Shown here piece after piece: positions 25,173 through 32,964 of a stretch of 39,527 nt of DNA. The DNA comes from Lacticaseibacillus yichunensis. GTDB lineage: Bacteria; Bacillota; Bacilli; Lactobacillales; Lactobacillaceae. The DNA lies in NCBI RefSeq assembly GCF_003946405.1, contig NZ_RHOG01000028.1:1-39527 (forward strand), read 5' to 3'. Every line of letters begins with the position of its first letter. The first letter of the stretch is position 1. Position numbers and translations under genes: made by a program. The notes beneath the pieces were generated by a model, which saw only the letters and a list, made by a program, of their open reading frames with translations, made no database searches and had not been told where the DNA came from.

Positions 25173-27061
25173 GCTGACGCGATAATTCTCTGCTTTTTTT
25201 GGTGCCCGCCGAAATCGATCAGGCGCATCGCGTTGAAGATCACGACCAGAATCGAGGCCTCATGCACGAACATCCCGCTGGCCATGTAGATGAACCCGGC
25301 GATCAACCCGATCAGCAGAAAGGCCACCACCGCGATCGCGATCACCACATTTTCGCGGGTGTTCCGGACCGTTTTTTTCGCCAGCTGATAGGCGTGGACC
25401 AGCGCCTGAAAATTGGCCTGCACCAGCACCACATCCGAGGTCTCGATCGCAACATCCGTGCCACTGCCCATGGCGATGCCAATGTCCGCCGTCGCTATGG
25501 ACGGACTGTCGTTGATGCCATCCCCCACAAACGCAACGTGGCGGCCGGCTACTTGCATTTTTTTCACATAGGCGACCTTATCTGCCGGGAGCAACTCCGC
25601 ATGCACCTCATCGATGCCCAGCTGGCGCGCGACCGTGGTGGCTGTCGCGCGGTTGTCGCCTGTCAGCATCACCAAATGCTGCGCGCCGGCTTTTGTCAGG
25701 GCGACCAGAGCCGCTGGAACTTCCGGCCGCAGTTGATCCGCGATGCCGATCAGCTGCACAAGCGCCCCATCGATCGCGACCAGGACGCTGGAGGCGCCGC
25801 GCTGCTGCAGCGTCGTCAGGGCGGTCTGCTGGGCCTCGGTCAAGGCGACCCCGTGCCGCGCCAAGAGTTTGGCGTTGCCGGCGCAGACGCGGTGGCCAGC
25901 AATCGTGCCCGTCACCCCTTCGCCTTTGATCACCTCGCTGGCAGCAAGCGGCAAGGCGGCATATTGCAGGCCACGCTGCTCGGCCGCCTGAATGATCGCC
26001 TGGCCCAGCGGATGATCGGAGCGGCTTTCCAATTTGGCGACCTGCGCCAACACCTCGGCTTCATCACCGGCAAACGTCGTCAACGCGGTGACTGCCGGGC
26101 GGCCCTGCGTCAACGTGCCTGTCTTGTCGAAAACAAATGTGTCAATTTTCGCAAAGTCGTCCATCACCGCGCCACCCTTGACGAGAATGCCATGCTTGGC
26201 GCCATTGCCGATGCCGGCGACATTGGACACAGGCGCGCCGATGACCAGCGCCCCGGGGCAGCCGAGCACCAGGACCGTGATCGCCAGGCGCAGATCTTGC
26301 GTCACCAGCCCGACAAGCAGCGCGATCACCAGCACAGCCGGTGTGTAATACTGCGCAAACCGATCGATGAATTTTTCCGCATGCGACTTGGTATCCTGCG
26401 CCTCTTCGACCAGTTCCACGATCTTCGCAAAGGTCGTGTCATCCCCGACCTTGGTGGCCTGCACATGCAAAAACCCATTACTGAGCATGGCGCCGGCGTA
26501 AACACTTGCGCCGACTGTTTTATGCACGGGCCGACTTTCGCCTGTGATCGCCGCCTCGTCCACATATCCATCGCCATCCGCCACCGTGCCATCAACAGGC
26601 AGCGCGGCGCCGGGCCGCACAACCACCACGTCGCCTTTCTCTAGCTCATCAACATCAACAGTCTCCGTCGTCCCATCTTCGCGCAAGCGGTCCGCGGTGG
26701 TTGGCGCCATTTCAGTCAGGCTGCGAATCGATGACCGCGTTTTGGCCAATGTTTTTTGTTCCAACAAGTTGCCGAATAAAAAGAGAAACGTCACGATCGC
26801 CGATTCATTGTATTCGCCGATCACAAACGCCCCGATCACCGCGATCGTGACCAGCAATTCGATCGACACCACCCGCACTCGTAACGCCTGCCAGGCATGC
26901 ATCGCGATGGGCACGACCGCCAGCACCGATGCCAGTGCCAAGAGCCCGGCGTACAGGTGCGGCGCCTGCAACCATTTGCTCAGATAACCGCCCGCGATCA
27001 GCGCCGCCACCACCCAGGTGATCGGCGTCGTGTGGGCTTGAATCCAACGTTGAACCTTCAT
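25169..27061 (-). CDS. P1B-type heavy-metal-translocating ATPase with CPG motif
   Basis: The 630-residue ATPase has eight predicted helices, TGES (173-176), the phosphorylation motif DKTGT (312-316), the HP motif SDHP (348-351) and GDGINDSP (513-520). The metal-binding helix 6 motif is CPG (268-270) within GCPGALVIGAPVSNVAG, instead of CPC, CPH or SPC; the last helix reads HEASILVVIFNAMRL, close to the HEGSTLLV of Zn/Cd or Co/Fe pumps. There is no N-terminal HMA domain; a separate HMA protein is encoded next. The exported metal is uncertain; linkage to a Dps-like ferritin makes iron possible, copper and zinc remain. The start has a GGGAGCG site. Confidence 0.93.
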   Translation of the reverse strand: MKVQRWIQAHTTPITWVVAALIAGGYLSKWLQAPHLYAGLLALASVLAVVPIAMHAWQALRVRVVSIELLVTIAVIGAFVIGEYNESAIVTFLFLFGNLLEQKTLAKTRSSIRSLTEMAPTTADRLREDGTTETVDVDELEKGDVVVVRPGAALPVDGTVADGDGYVDEAAITGESRPVHKTVGASVYAGAMLSNGFLHVQATKVGDDTTFAKIVELVEEAQDTKSHAEKFIDRFAQYYTPAVLVIALLVGLVTQDLRLAITVLVLGCPGALVIGAPVSNVAGIGNGAKHGILVKGGAVMDDFAKIDTFVFDKTGTLTQGRPAVTALTTFAGDEAEVLAQVAKLESRSDHPLGQAIIQAAEQRGLQYAALPLAASEVIKGEGVTGTIAGHRVCAGNAKLLARHGVALTEAQQTALTTLQQRGASSVLVAIDGALVQLIGIADQLRPEVPAALVALTKAGAQHLVMLTGDNRATATTVARQLGIDEVHAELLPADKVAYVKKMQVAGRHVAFVGDGINDSPSIATADIGIAMGSGTDVAIETSDVVLVQANFQALVHAYQLAKKTVRNTRENVVIAIAVVAFLLIGLIAGFIYMASGMFVHEASILVVIFNAMRLIDFGGHQKKQRIIASA

Positions 27062-27118
27062 TGATCATCGCTCCCTTCATCACAAGACTCATCTTACAGG
27101 GTGTGTTTTGCGAAAAAA

Positions 27119-27132
27119 TTGACGGTGGTCAA
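27119..27132. promoter_or_regulatory. operator-like dyad between the metal ATPase and the divergent hydrolase
   Basis: TTGACGGTGGTCAA lies about 60 bases upstream of the ATPase start, the same distance as its copy before the chaperone gene. It may also affect the divergent gene at 27189. A shared metal-responsive regulator, not encoded in the window, is inferred. Confidence 0.65.
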
Positions 27133-27188
27133 GTTTCGTATTTTTCTTTAAAAAATGTCTGTGCAATAATAGTCATGGAGGTGAAAAA

Positions 27189-28268
27189 ATGACAGATCTG
27201 ATCGGCTATGTCCTGCAATTTGGCAAACAACCCTTGGCGCGCCTGCCCCTCACGACTATCGACGGCGTGGTGCTTGCCCAGCTTGCCTATTTTGACTTTA
27301 CTGGCAGCGGGCGGCTCGGCGATCTGTCGGTGAAGGACCGCAGTCGCCTGACTGAAGGGACCTGGCGGCCGGCGAAAAACGCGGCGCTGCTCACCGCCAT
27401 GGCCAGCAGTCCCCGGTACGCTGACATTATTTTCCACGACCGCGTCGACCAATTGGACCTCGCCCAGGAAAAACAGTTCTCAGCGCTGGCCCTGACCCTG
27501 CCGGATGACACCGAGTTTCTCACCTTCCGCGGCACCCGCGCGGCGTTTGTCGACTGGAAGGAAGACTTCAACATGGCCTATCTGCCAGCCATTCCCTCGC
27601 AGCAGGCCGCGCTTCATTATTTTCGTCGGTTGGCCGAAGCCGCCCCAGACCGCGATTTTTGGCTGGGCGGGCACTCCAAAGGCGGCAGCCTGGCCACCTA
27701 TGCGTTTGTGCATAGTCATACAACGTTGCAGGCGCGGGTGCGCGGCGTGTTCAATGCGGATGGCCCAGGCATCGCGCAAGTTGTCGATTCGGCCTTGACC
27801 CCACGCATCCACAAACTGGTGCCGCAAACGTCGATGATCGGGACGCTGTTTGATCCCGGCCAGGATTACCACGTGGTCGCGAGCAGCGTCCACGGCATCG
27901 GCCAGCACGATCCATTCACCTGGGCGATCGACGGCCTGCATTTCCGCCGGCTTCCCCACTTGGATCCTGTTTCACAAGTCGCCCAGCGCACCATTGCTGC
28001 CTGGGTCGCCGACCTCGACGATGCCACCAAGGCCGCCTGTTTGAATGCCGCTTATCAGCTGATCACCCAGACCGAGGCTGAGACATTTGACGAACTGAAA
28101 GAGGATTGGCCGCAAAAGGCGCGTCGCCTCTTGACCGGCTTGCGGGCCCAAGATCCCGACGTCTATCGCAACTGGCGCCATGCCTTGGGCGCACTGATCA
28201 TCGCCCTGCGCGCCAGCATCCCCCAACCCCACCTCCCACAAGCACCAGAATGGTGGCCATGGAAATAA
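27189..28268 (+). CDS. Mbeg1-like (DUF2974) alpha/beta-hydrolase
   Basis: The 359-residue protein has the nucleophile elbow GHSKGG, preceded by FLTFRGTRAAFVDWKEDFNM, a lipase-like strand and loop, and followed by FNADGPG (acid candidate) and a later SVHGIGQHDPFTW (His candidate). This arrangement is typical of the Mbeg1-like group of lactobacilli and enterococci, usually annotated as lipase-like of unknown substrate. No signal peptide is seen. GGAGGTG precedes the ATG. It is divergent from the metal ATPase across a dyad operator and is followed by a repeat cluster instead of a clear terminator. Confidence 0.85.
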   Translation: MTDLIGYVLQFGKQPLARLPLTTIDGVVLAQLAYFDFTGSGRLGDLSVKDRSRLTEGTWRPAKNAALLTAMASSPRYADIIFHDRVDQLDLAQEKQFSALALTLPDDTEFLTFRGTRAAFVDWKEDFNMAYLPAIPSQQAALHYFRRLAEAAPDRDFWLGGHSKGGSLATYAFVHSHTTLQARVRGVFNADGPGIAQVVDSALTPRIHKLVPQTSMIGTLFDPGQDYHVVASSVHGIGQHDPFTWAIDGLHFRRLPHLDPVSQVAQRTIAAWVADLDDATKAACLNAAYQLITQTEAETFDELKEDWPQKARRLLTGLRAQDPDVYRNWRHALGALIIALRASIPQPHLPQAPEWWPWK

Positions 28269-28271
28269 GGA

Positions 28272-28579
28272 AGGGTGCGGAGGGCCGCGGGATGGTGGAA
28301 CAGCTAACTTGGCCCTGGCGCTTGGGGCGGTCTTAGCCCCGAGTGACAGGGACAGTTAGATGTTTCCACCATGCGGACCGGAGCCCGACTAAGGGTGCGG
28401 AGCCGAGCGTTTAGGGGTGGGCAGCTAGGCTTATCAGGCGCGTGAGGCGCTCCTTGCCTCGGGTGACTGATGACCTAGATGTCCCGCCCCTGCTCGGCGG
28501 AGCCCGACTAAGGGTGCGGCGCGCGGAGCCCGACTGAGGGTGCGGAGGTCCGAGGGATGGTGGAACAGCTAACTTGGCC
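28272..28579. repeat. cluster of palindromic repeat units
   Basis: Two units form long imperfect hairpins: 28292-28372 (ATGGTGGAACAGCTAACT arm) and 28402-28498 (GCCGAGCG...GCTCGGC arms). A linker GGAGCCCGACT(A/G)AGGG occurs at 28380, 28499 and 28525. The first unit's left arm recurs alone at 28557-28579, and the second unit's left arm recurs at 13203. Loops differ while stems are kept by compensating pairs, as in REP/BOX-like repeats. With parS and a promoter, this fills the gene-free 28269-28790. Confidence 0.8.
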
Positions 28580-28601
28580 TGAGTGCTTCGGCCCGCTTCT
28601 T

Positions 28602-28617
28602 TGTTTCACGTGAAACC
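28602..28617. promoter_or_regulatory. parS chromosome-partition site
   Basis: TGTTTCACGTGAAACC matches the parS consensus TGTTNCACGTGAAACA at all but the last base. ParB (Spo0J) binds such sites, which cluster near the replication origin in Firmicutes. Confidence 0.85.
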
Positions 28618-28671
28618 GAGCCCATTTTCTTGCGCCAATATGCTATGGTAGAGGCAGCGGACCGCCTGCAT

Positions 28672-28700
28672 TTAACAACGGCCCGCCAAAGTCCTATAAT
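28672..28700 (+). promoter_or_regulatory. promoter of the MFS transporter gene
   Basis: TTAACA (28672-28677), 17 bases, and TATAAT (28695-28700) form a near-consensus promoter. The leader is about 85 bases. Confidence 0.8.
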
Positions 28701-28790
28701 GACAGTTTGTAACTGGCCGCGACCACGACTTTTTCCAGCCATGGCCGCGGCTGCACAACGGGCGATCAGCCCACACAGGAGGCGACAAAC

Positions 28791-30020
28791 ATGGATGACG
28801 CGCAGCGCGAACGAGGCCCTTGGAAGAAAAATCTGTACATCCTCTGGTTTTGTACCTTCGTGGCGGGCATCGCTTTTTCGGAGATCATGCCTTTCCTTTC
28901 CTTATACGTCGGGCAGATGGGCGATTTTTCCAAACAACAGCTGACTTTTTGGAGCGGCGCAATCTACGCCATCACATTTTTGATCACGGCGATCGTCTCG
29001 CCGATGTGGGGCAGCTTGGCGGATCGCACCGGGCGCAAGGTGATGCTCATTCGCGCCAGCCTGGGTATCGCCGTTTCGATGCTTCTGATGGGGCTGTGCA
29101 CGAATATCTGGCAATTATTCGCCTGCCGCTTTTTCCAAGGGTTCTTCTCCGGCTACATTCCAAACGCGCAGGCGCTAGTTGCCTCGCAGACCCCGCGCAG
29201 CAAGGCCGGCACCGCGCTTGGGACGCTGGTCACCGGCTCCGTGTCCGGGACGCTTTTTGGCCCGATCGTCGGCGGCATCTTGGCGCAAGTCTTTTCCATT
29301 CGCAACACATTTTTTATCACCGCCGGCCTGCTCACCGTGGTCTGCCTGATGTCCGCGTTCATGGTCGAGGAATCCTTTGTGCCAGTCGCGCATCCGAAAG
29401 GTGAAAAACGCACCGGCCTACTAAAAAAAGTGGCAGATCCAAAGCTGATCATCATTTTGCTTGTTTCGACGATGATCGTGCAGATCGGCAACGCCTCGAT
29501 CTCCCCCATCATCTCGCTGTACATCAAAGAATTGATGCATGGCCAAGGCGCAGTCACCGTGGTCGCAGGCGTGATCGCCGCACTGCCTGGCATCTCAAAC
29601 ATCCTTGCCGCCCCGCGGCTTGGCCGGTATGGGGATAAGCATGGCTCAGGCCGCGTGCTCATCGGCTGTTACCTGTTTGCCGTTTTGGTCTATCTGCCGC
29701 AGGGCTTCATCGGCAGTATCATCGGCCTTGGCGTGTTGCGCCTGTTCGTCGGTGTTTCAGATGCCGGCCTGTTCCCGACGATTCAGACCTTGCTGACGAA
29801 AAATACGCCACCGGAAACCACCAGTGCGATCTTCTCTTGGAATCAGAGCTTCCAGGCGCTCGGCAATATGTTCGGCGCCTTTCTCGGCGGGGCGTTGGCC
29901 GGCTGGTTCGATTACAACACCGTCTTCATCTCCACCGCCATGTTGCTGCTCATCAACCTGATCTTCCTCCGGGTCTCAGAGCCCCAGCTGTTGCGCCGAA
30001 CAGATAAAAAAGCAGCTTAG
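28791..30020 (+). CDS. major facilitator superfamily multidrug-type transporter
   Basis: The 409-residue protein has twelve hydrophobic segments and the MFS motif A WGSLADRTGRKVML between helices 2 and 3, plus a motif C-like GPIVGGILA in helix 5, which is typical of drug:H+ antiporters (DHA1). A degenerate motif A repeat GRYGDKHGSGRVL is in the second half. Substrates cannot be predicted. AGGAGG precedes the ATG. The gene is monocistronic, with its own strong promoter and terminator. Confidence 0.92.
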   Translation: MDDAQRERGPWKKNLYILWFCTFVAGIAFSEIMPFLSLYVGQMGDFSKQQLTFWSGAIYAITFLITAIVSPMWGSLADRTGRKVMLIRASLGIAVSMLLMGLCTNIWQLFACRFFQGFFSGYIPNAQALVASQTPRSKAGTALGTLVTGSVSGTLFGPIVGGILAQVFSIRNTFFITAGLLTVVCLMSAFMVEESFVPVAHPKGEKRTGLLKKVADPKLIIILLVSTMIVQIGNASISPIISLYIKELMHGQGAVTVVAGVIAALPGISNILAAPRLGRYGDKHGSGRVLIGCYLFAVLVYLPQGFIGSIIGLGVLRLFVGVSDAGLFPTIQTLLTKNTPPETTSAIFSWNQSFQALGNMFGAFLGGALAGWFDYNTVFISTAMLLLINLIFLRVSEPQLLRRTDKKAA

Positions 30021-30049
30021 ACCGAGGCGCACAGACGCTTCGGTTTTTC
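30021..30049 (+). terminator. terminator of the MFS gene
   Basis: ACCGAGGCG (30021-30029) pairs with CGCTTCGGT (30036-30044), followed by TTTT. It starts right after the stop codon. Confidence 0.85.
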
Positions 30050-30266
30050 TTTACATTTGAAGCCGTCGTCGATAGCCTAAGATTGTTGTTTATTGAGCGA
30101 TCGTTTATGCCAGAATTAAGAAGCAATCTCGCCAGCAAAAGGACGATCCCATACGATCTACTTTTGCGATATGTTGCTGTAAGAACGGCAAATAATCGCT
30201 ATAAATGCGCTCAGGCCTCGAAGAATCATTTACACAAATGGAACAAACTTTTTACAATCAAACCAG

Positions 30267-30298
30267 TTGACGTATCCGCTTACCGGGGTTATTATAAT
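30267..30298 (+). promoter_or_regulatory. promoter of the structured RNA
   Basis: TTGACG (30267-30272) is followed after 17 bases by TATTAT (30290-30295), which overlaps a TATAAT at 30293-30298. No ORF follows. Confidence 0.65.
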
Positions 30299-30301
30299 CT
30301 C

Positions 30302-30590
30302 GACACTGAGAGGCGTGGAGGAGCTGGCCACGAGTTTTCTCCCAGCGTCGGTCAGTCCGGCGGGAACCAACCCGCGACCCACCCCGAGCGACGCAATGAC
30401 GGTTACCTGCAGTAAGGGGGTAACCCAAAGGGCTTAAACGGACCCGGTACTGGGAAGTACCGGAAAAATGTACCACCTGCATTTCAAACTGAATAAGTTC
30501 CCTAACACCGACGGGAGGAATCTCGAAAATGAAGAGGGAAAGGGATCCAACCTAAAATTTGGCAGGCCGGAGCACGCTTCGGCCTGTTTG
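30302..30590 (+). ncRNA. unassigned structured noncoding RNA (about 290 nt)
   Basis: Between the promoter and the T-box promoter there is no credible frame, but many perfect stems in series: 30314-30318/30328-30332, 30345-30350/30389-30394 enclosing 30360-30364/30371-30375, GGTTACC 30401-30407 with GGTAACC 30419-30425, CCGGTACT 30444-30451 with AGTACCGG 30456-30463, and TTCCCT 30498-30503 with AGGGAA 30535-30540. A terminator-like CAGGCCG/CGGCCTG hairpin (30563-30586) ends it. The unpaired stretches CAAAGGGCTTAAACGG and GGAAAAATGTACCACC look like conserved RNA. It is not tmRNA, RNase P, SRP or a T-box. A raiA-motif-like RNA is one possibility I cannot test here. The preceding 30050-30266 shows no gene. 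Confidence 0.6.
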
Positions 30591-30667
30591 CTGTGCCTGC
30601 AGATAATAGTGCGCGCCCCGCTGGTTAAGGCCGACACACCGCGATGGCAGAACGGCAAAAATTTTTC

Positions 30668-30695
30668 TTGACTTCTCATCAAAAACCAATAAAAT
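30668..30695 (+). promoter_or_regulatory. promoter of the T-box/brnQ unit
   Basis: TTGACT (30668-30673), 16 bases, TAAAAT (30690-30695); each matches consensus at five of six positions. Confidence 0.75.
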
Positions 30696-30696
30696 G

Positions 30697-30982
30697 AGCT
30701 CAACATCATATCACTGACGAAGAGTAGCAGAGTAATCGATGGCGTCAGTCAGGGAGCCGCGTAAAGTGTGAAGCGGCCTGACAAGATCGATGAAAGTAGG
30801 CTATGAGTTGCTGTTGCGACCACTGGAAGCTGCAGCTGGGTAAGCGCCCATTACAGCGCAGAAGTATCGCCGCTTGCCGGCCGTACTTGTAAGGCGACTG
30901 CGGTGACGTGGCCGCAACGCTAGGTGGTACCGCGCACACGCGCCCTTTGCGATCATTTCGATCGCAGGGGGCGCTTTTTTTA
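30697..30982 (+). promoter_or_regulatory. T-box riboswitch leader of brnQ
   Basis: The leader ends with the T-box word TAGGTGGTACCGCG (30921-30934) and then a GC-rich terminator (about 30940-30982) with a run of seven T. Stem I is recognisable from GACGAAGAGTAGCAGAGTA, with arms AATCGAT/ATCGAT and an inner GTCAGG/CCTGAC stem. The specifier loop reads GAAAGTAGG; if the usual GAA-N-codon spacing holds, the codon is GTA (Val). Uncharged tRNA binding would prevent termination and switch on the branched-chain amino acid transporter. The codon reading is tentative. Confidence 0.9.
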
Positions 30983-31022
30983 GTCTCGCAACTGATTCGT
31001 CAACTCATCTGGAGGGCTCATT

Positions 31023-32393
31023 ATGACAACACTCACACACAAACAGTATCTGGCATTGGGTTCCATGCTGTTCGGCCTGTTTTTCGGGGCCGGCAACCTA
31101 ATTTTCCCCATTCATCTCGGACAGATCAGCGGGACCAACTGGCTACCCGCGACGCTTGGATTTTTGATCTCGGCTGTGCTTTTGCCTTTGCTGGCCATTC
31201 TCGCCATTTCGCTGACGGAATCCGATTCGATGTATGACTTGGCGCGGCCAGTTGGGCATGGCTTTGCGCTATTTTTCCTGATCGCCACGCATGCGACGCT
31301 GGGCCTTTTGATCGCCAGTCCTCGGACGGCCACGGTCACTTTTGAGATCGGGGTGTTGCCTTTTATTCCTAAAGGCAGTGAGACGCTGGCGCTGCTGATC
31401 TTCTCCGCCCTATTTTTCACCGCGACGTACTTGCTGTCGCGCAATCCGTCGAAGGTCACGGATTATGTTGGGAAAATGCTCAATCCGGTTCTGCTGGCCT
31501 TGCTCGCCGCGGCGTTCATCGCGGCCTTCCTCATTCACGGTGACGGCGCGCAATTGGCGAAAATGAGCACGCCAACTGCCGCCGGGAGCAATCTCATCAA
31601 CGGCTTCCTGCAGGGCTACAACACCATGGACGCGCTGGCGGGCCTCGGCTTTGGCGTCACGATCGTTGCGGCCTTGAAGTTCTTCGGCGTCAGCGATGCC
31701 ACCAAACGGGCGAAGGATGTGGCCAAGACCGGGGCGCTGGCGATGGGGCTTGAGGCCATCATCTATGCCCTGCTGATTGCGCTGGGCGTACTCAGCCTCA
31801 GTTTTACCAAAGTGACTGAAAACGGCGGGCCGGCCTTCAACGCGATCATGACCCATTATACCGGCCTGATCGGTACCGGACTGCTGGCCGCGATGACCCT
31901 ACTGGCTTGCTTGACCTCGGCGATCGGCCTGGTCACTTCGCTGTCGCAGGACCTCGGCCGCCGGTTCCCGCACCTCGGGTTCAAGTTCTTCTTGCCGCTT
32001 GACTGCTTTGGCGCTTTTGTCATTGCCAATTTTGGCCTGGATCAGATCATCGCGCTGTCCACGCCGGTCCTGATGTTCCTGTATCCGCTGGCAATCAGCC
32101 TGATCATCTTGGGCCTCTTGCATCCCTTTATTGGGAAAAATCGGGTCATCTACGCCACCACGACCGGGTTGACCATCATCCCCGCCCTACTCGACGCGAT
32201 CAACAGCCTGCCATATGGGTGGAATCACTTCGGGTTCTTCCAGCAACTGATCGACTTCGGGACCCGCTTCATCCCTTGGTTTTCGGTCGGCATGGATTTC
32301 GTCCCATTCCTGGCGCTGGGCCTGATCATCAGCACGATTGGGGTGAAGATCACAGGCCGCCCGTTGCGAGAGCTGGAATTGGCGGAAGAATAA
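31023..32393 (+). CDS. brnQ: branched-chain amino acid transporter BrnQ
   Basis: The 456-residue protein has about twelve membrane helices and the LIVCS/BrnQ pattern, seen in LFFGAGNLIFPIHLG near the N-terminus and the GFLQGYNTMDALAGLGFG segment in the middle. It imports Leu, Ile and Val with Na+ or H+. A T-box leader directly upstream gives amino-acid-dependent control. GGAGGG lies seven bases before the ATG. It is monocistronic and convergent with a P-loop kinase gene pair. Confidence 0.95.
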   Translation: MTTLTHKQYLALGSMLFGLFFGAGNLIFPIHLGQISGTNWLPATLGFLISAVLLPLLAILAISLTESDSMYDLARPVGHGFALFFLIATHATLGLLIASPRTATVTFEIGVLPFIPKGSETLALLIFSALFFTATYLLSRNPSKVTDYVGKMLNPVLLALLAAAFIAAFLIHGDGAQLAKMSTPTAAGSNLINGFLQGYNTMDALAGLGFGVTIVAALKFFGVSDATKRAKDVAKTGALAMGLEAIIYALLIALGVLSLSFTKVTENGGPAFNAIMTHYTGLIGTGLLAAMTLLACLTSAIGLVTSLSQDLGRRFPHLGFKFFLPLDCFGAFVIANFGLDQIIALSTPVLMFLYPLAISLIILGLLHPFIGKNRVIYATTTGLTIIPALLDAINSLPYGWNHFGFFQQLIDFGTRFIPWFSVGMDFVPFLALGLIISTIGVKITGRPLRELELAEE

Positions 32394-32414
32394 TGATGGC
32401 GCGACGACGCCGAC

Positions 32415-32446
32415 AAAAAAGACGTCCTCAGCTTCCCGAGAACGTC
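32415..32446 (-). terminator. terminator of the P-loop gene pair
   Basis: On the minus strand GACGTTCTC pairs with GAGGACGTC (one wobble), followed by six T. On the plus strand no T-run follows the stem directly. Confidence 0.8.
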
Positions 32447-32457
32447 CACTACTGTCT

Positions 32458-32964
32458 TTATCTCTGACTCAAGGCCCGCACCACTACGGCCTTTTCCACG
32501 CCGTTGCGCATCGGAATCACGGTGTGGCCGGCAACCAGTGCACGGATGGCCGCGTCGTCATAGTGCCAGACATATTTTAAAAAATCCCAGTAATCGCGAT
32601 CCAAATGCTCGCGAAACGTCGGCGCCATGTCCGGACGCGCGGCAGGGTCGCGGTGAAAGCCCCAGGACCGTTGCATGACCCGCGCCTCACACACCAGCCG
32701 CGGAGCCTGGCACCACAGCACCAGATCCGCCTGCGCAAGCCGCAGCGGCAAGGTGCCTTTGTAGTTGCCATCGATCAGCCAATCCTCATGCGTCGCCATG
32801 AACTGGCGCTGGGCCTCAGCCAACCGGGTTTTCGCAGCGGAAGAGTAATCGTCCGCGTGCCACAGGCGATCCAGCGCCAAAAGCGGCCAGCCAGTGCGGG
32901 CCGCCAGCACCCGCGCCAGCGTCGACTTACCGGTGCCGCTATTGCCGATCAGTAGGACCTTCAT
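32458..32964 (-). CDS. P-loop nucleotide kinase-like protein (downstream copy)
   Basis: The 168-residue protein begins MKVLLIGNSGTGKST, a Walker A motif (residues 7-15), then WPLLALDRLWH, DWLIDGNYKGTL and an arginine-bearing lid region. This is the adenylate-kinase-like group often called topology modulation protein or FlaR; the real substrate is unknown. Its ATG overlaps the stop of the upstream paralogue (ATGA at 32961-32964), so they are co-translated. The two share the motif order GNxGTGKST, W...LD..WH, DW.IDGNY and the conserved end V...RN. Confidence 0.88.
   Translation of the reverse strand: MKVLLIGNSGTGKSTLARVLAARTGWPLLALDRLWHADDYSSAAKTRLAEAQRQFMATHEDWLIDGNYKGTLPLRLAQADLVLWCQAPRLVCEARVMQRSWGFHRDPAARPDMAPTFREHLDRDYWDFLKYVWHYDDAAIRALVAGHTVIPMRNGVEKAVVVRALSQR

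Noticed and set aside
25199-26644. 481-residue plus-strand ORF
   Set aside because: It is antisense to the metal ATPase; composition is His/Arg/Gln-rich with no domain, as expected for a shadow in GC-rich DNA.
28272-28579. possible CRISPR array
   Set aside because: Units are long palindromes of unequal sequence, without uniform spacers, and no cas genes are present.
30083-30482. ORFs on both strands over the 30302-30590 RNA
   Set aside because: They cross promoter and stem regions, lack ribosome sites and have no protein-like features.
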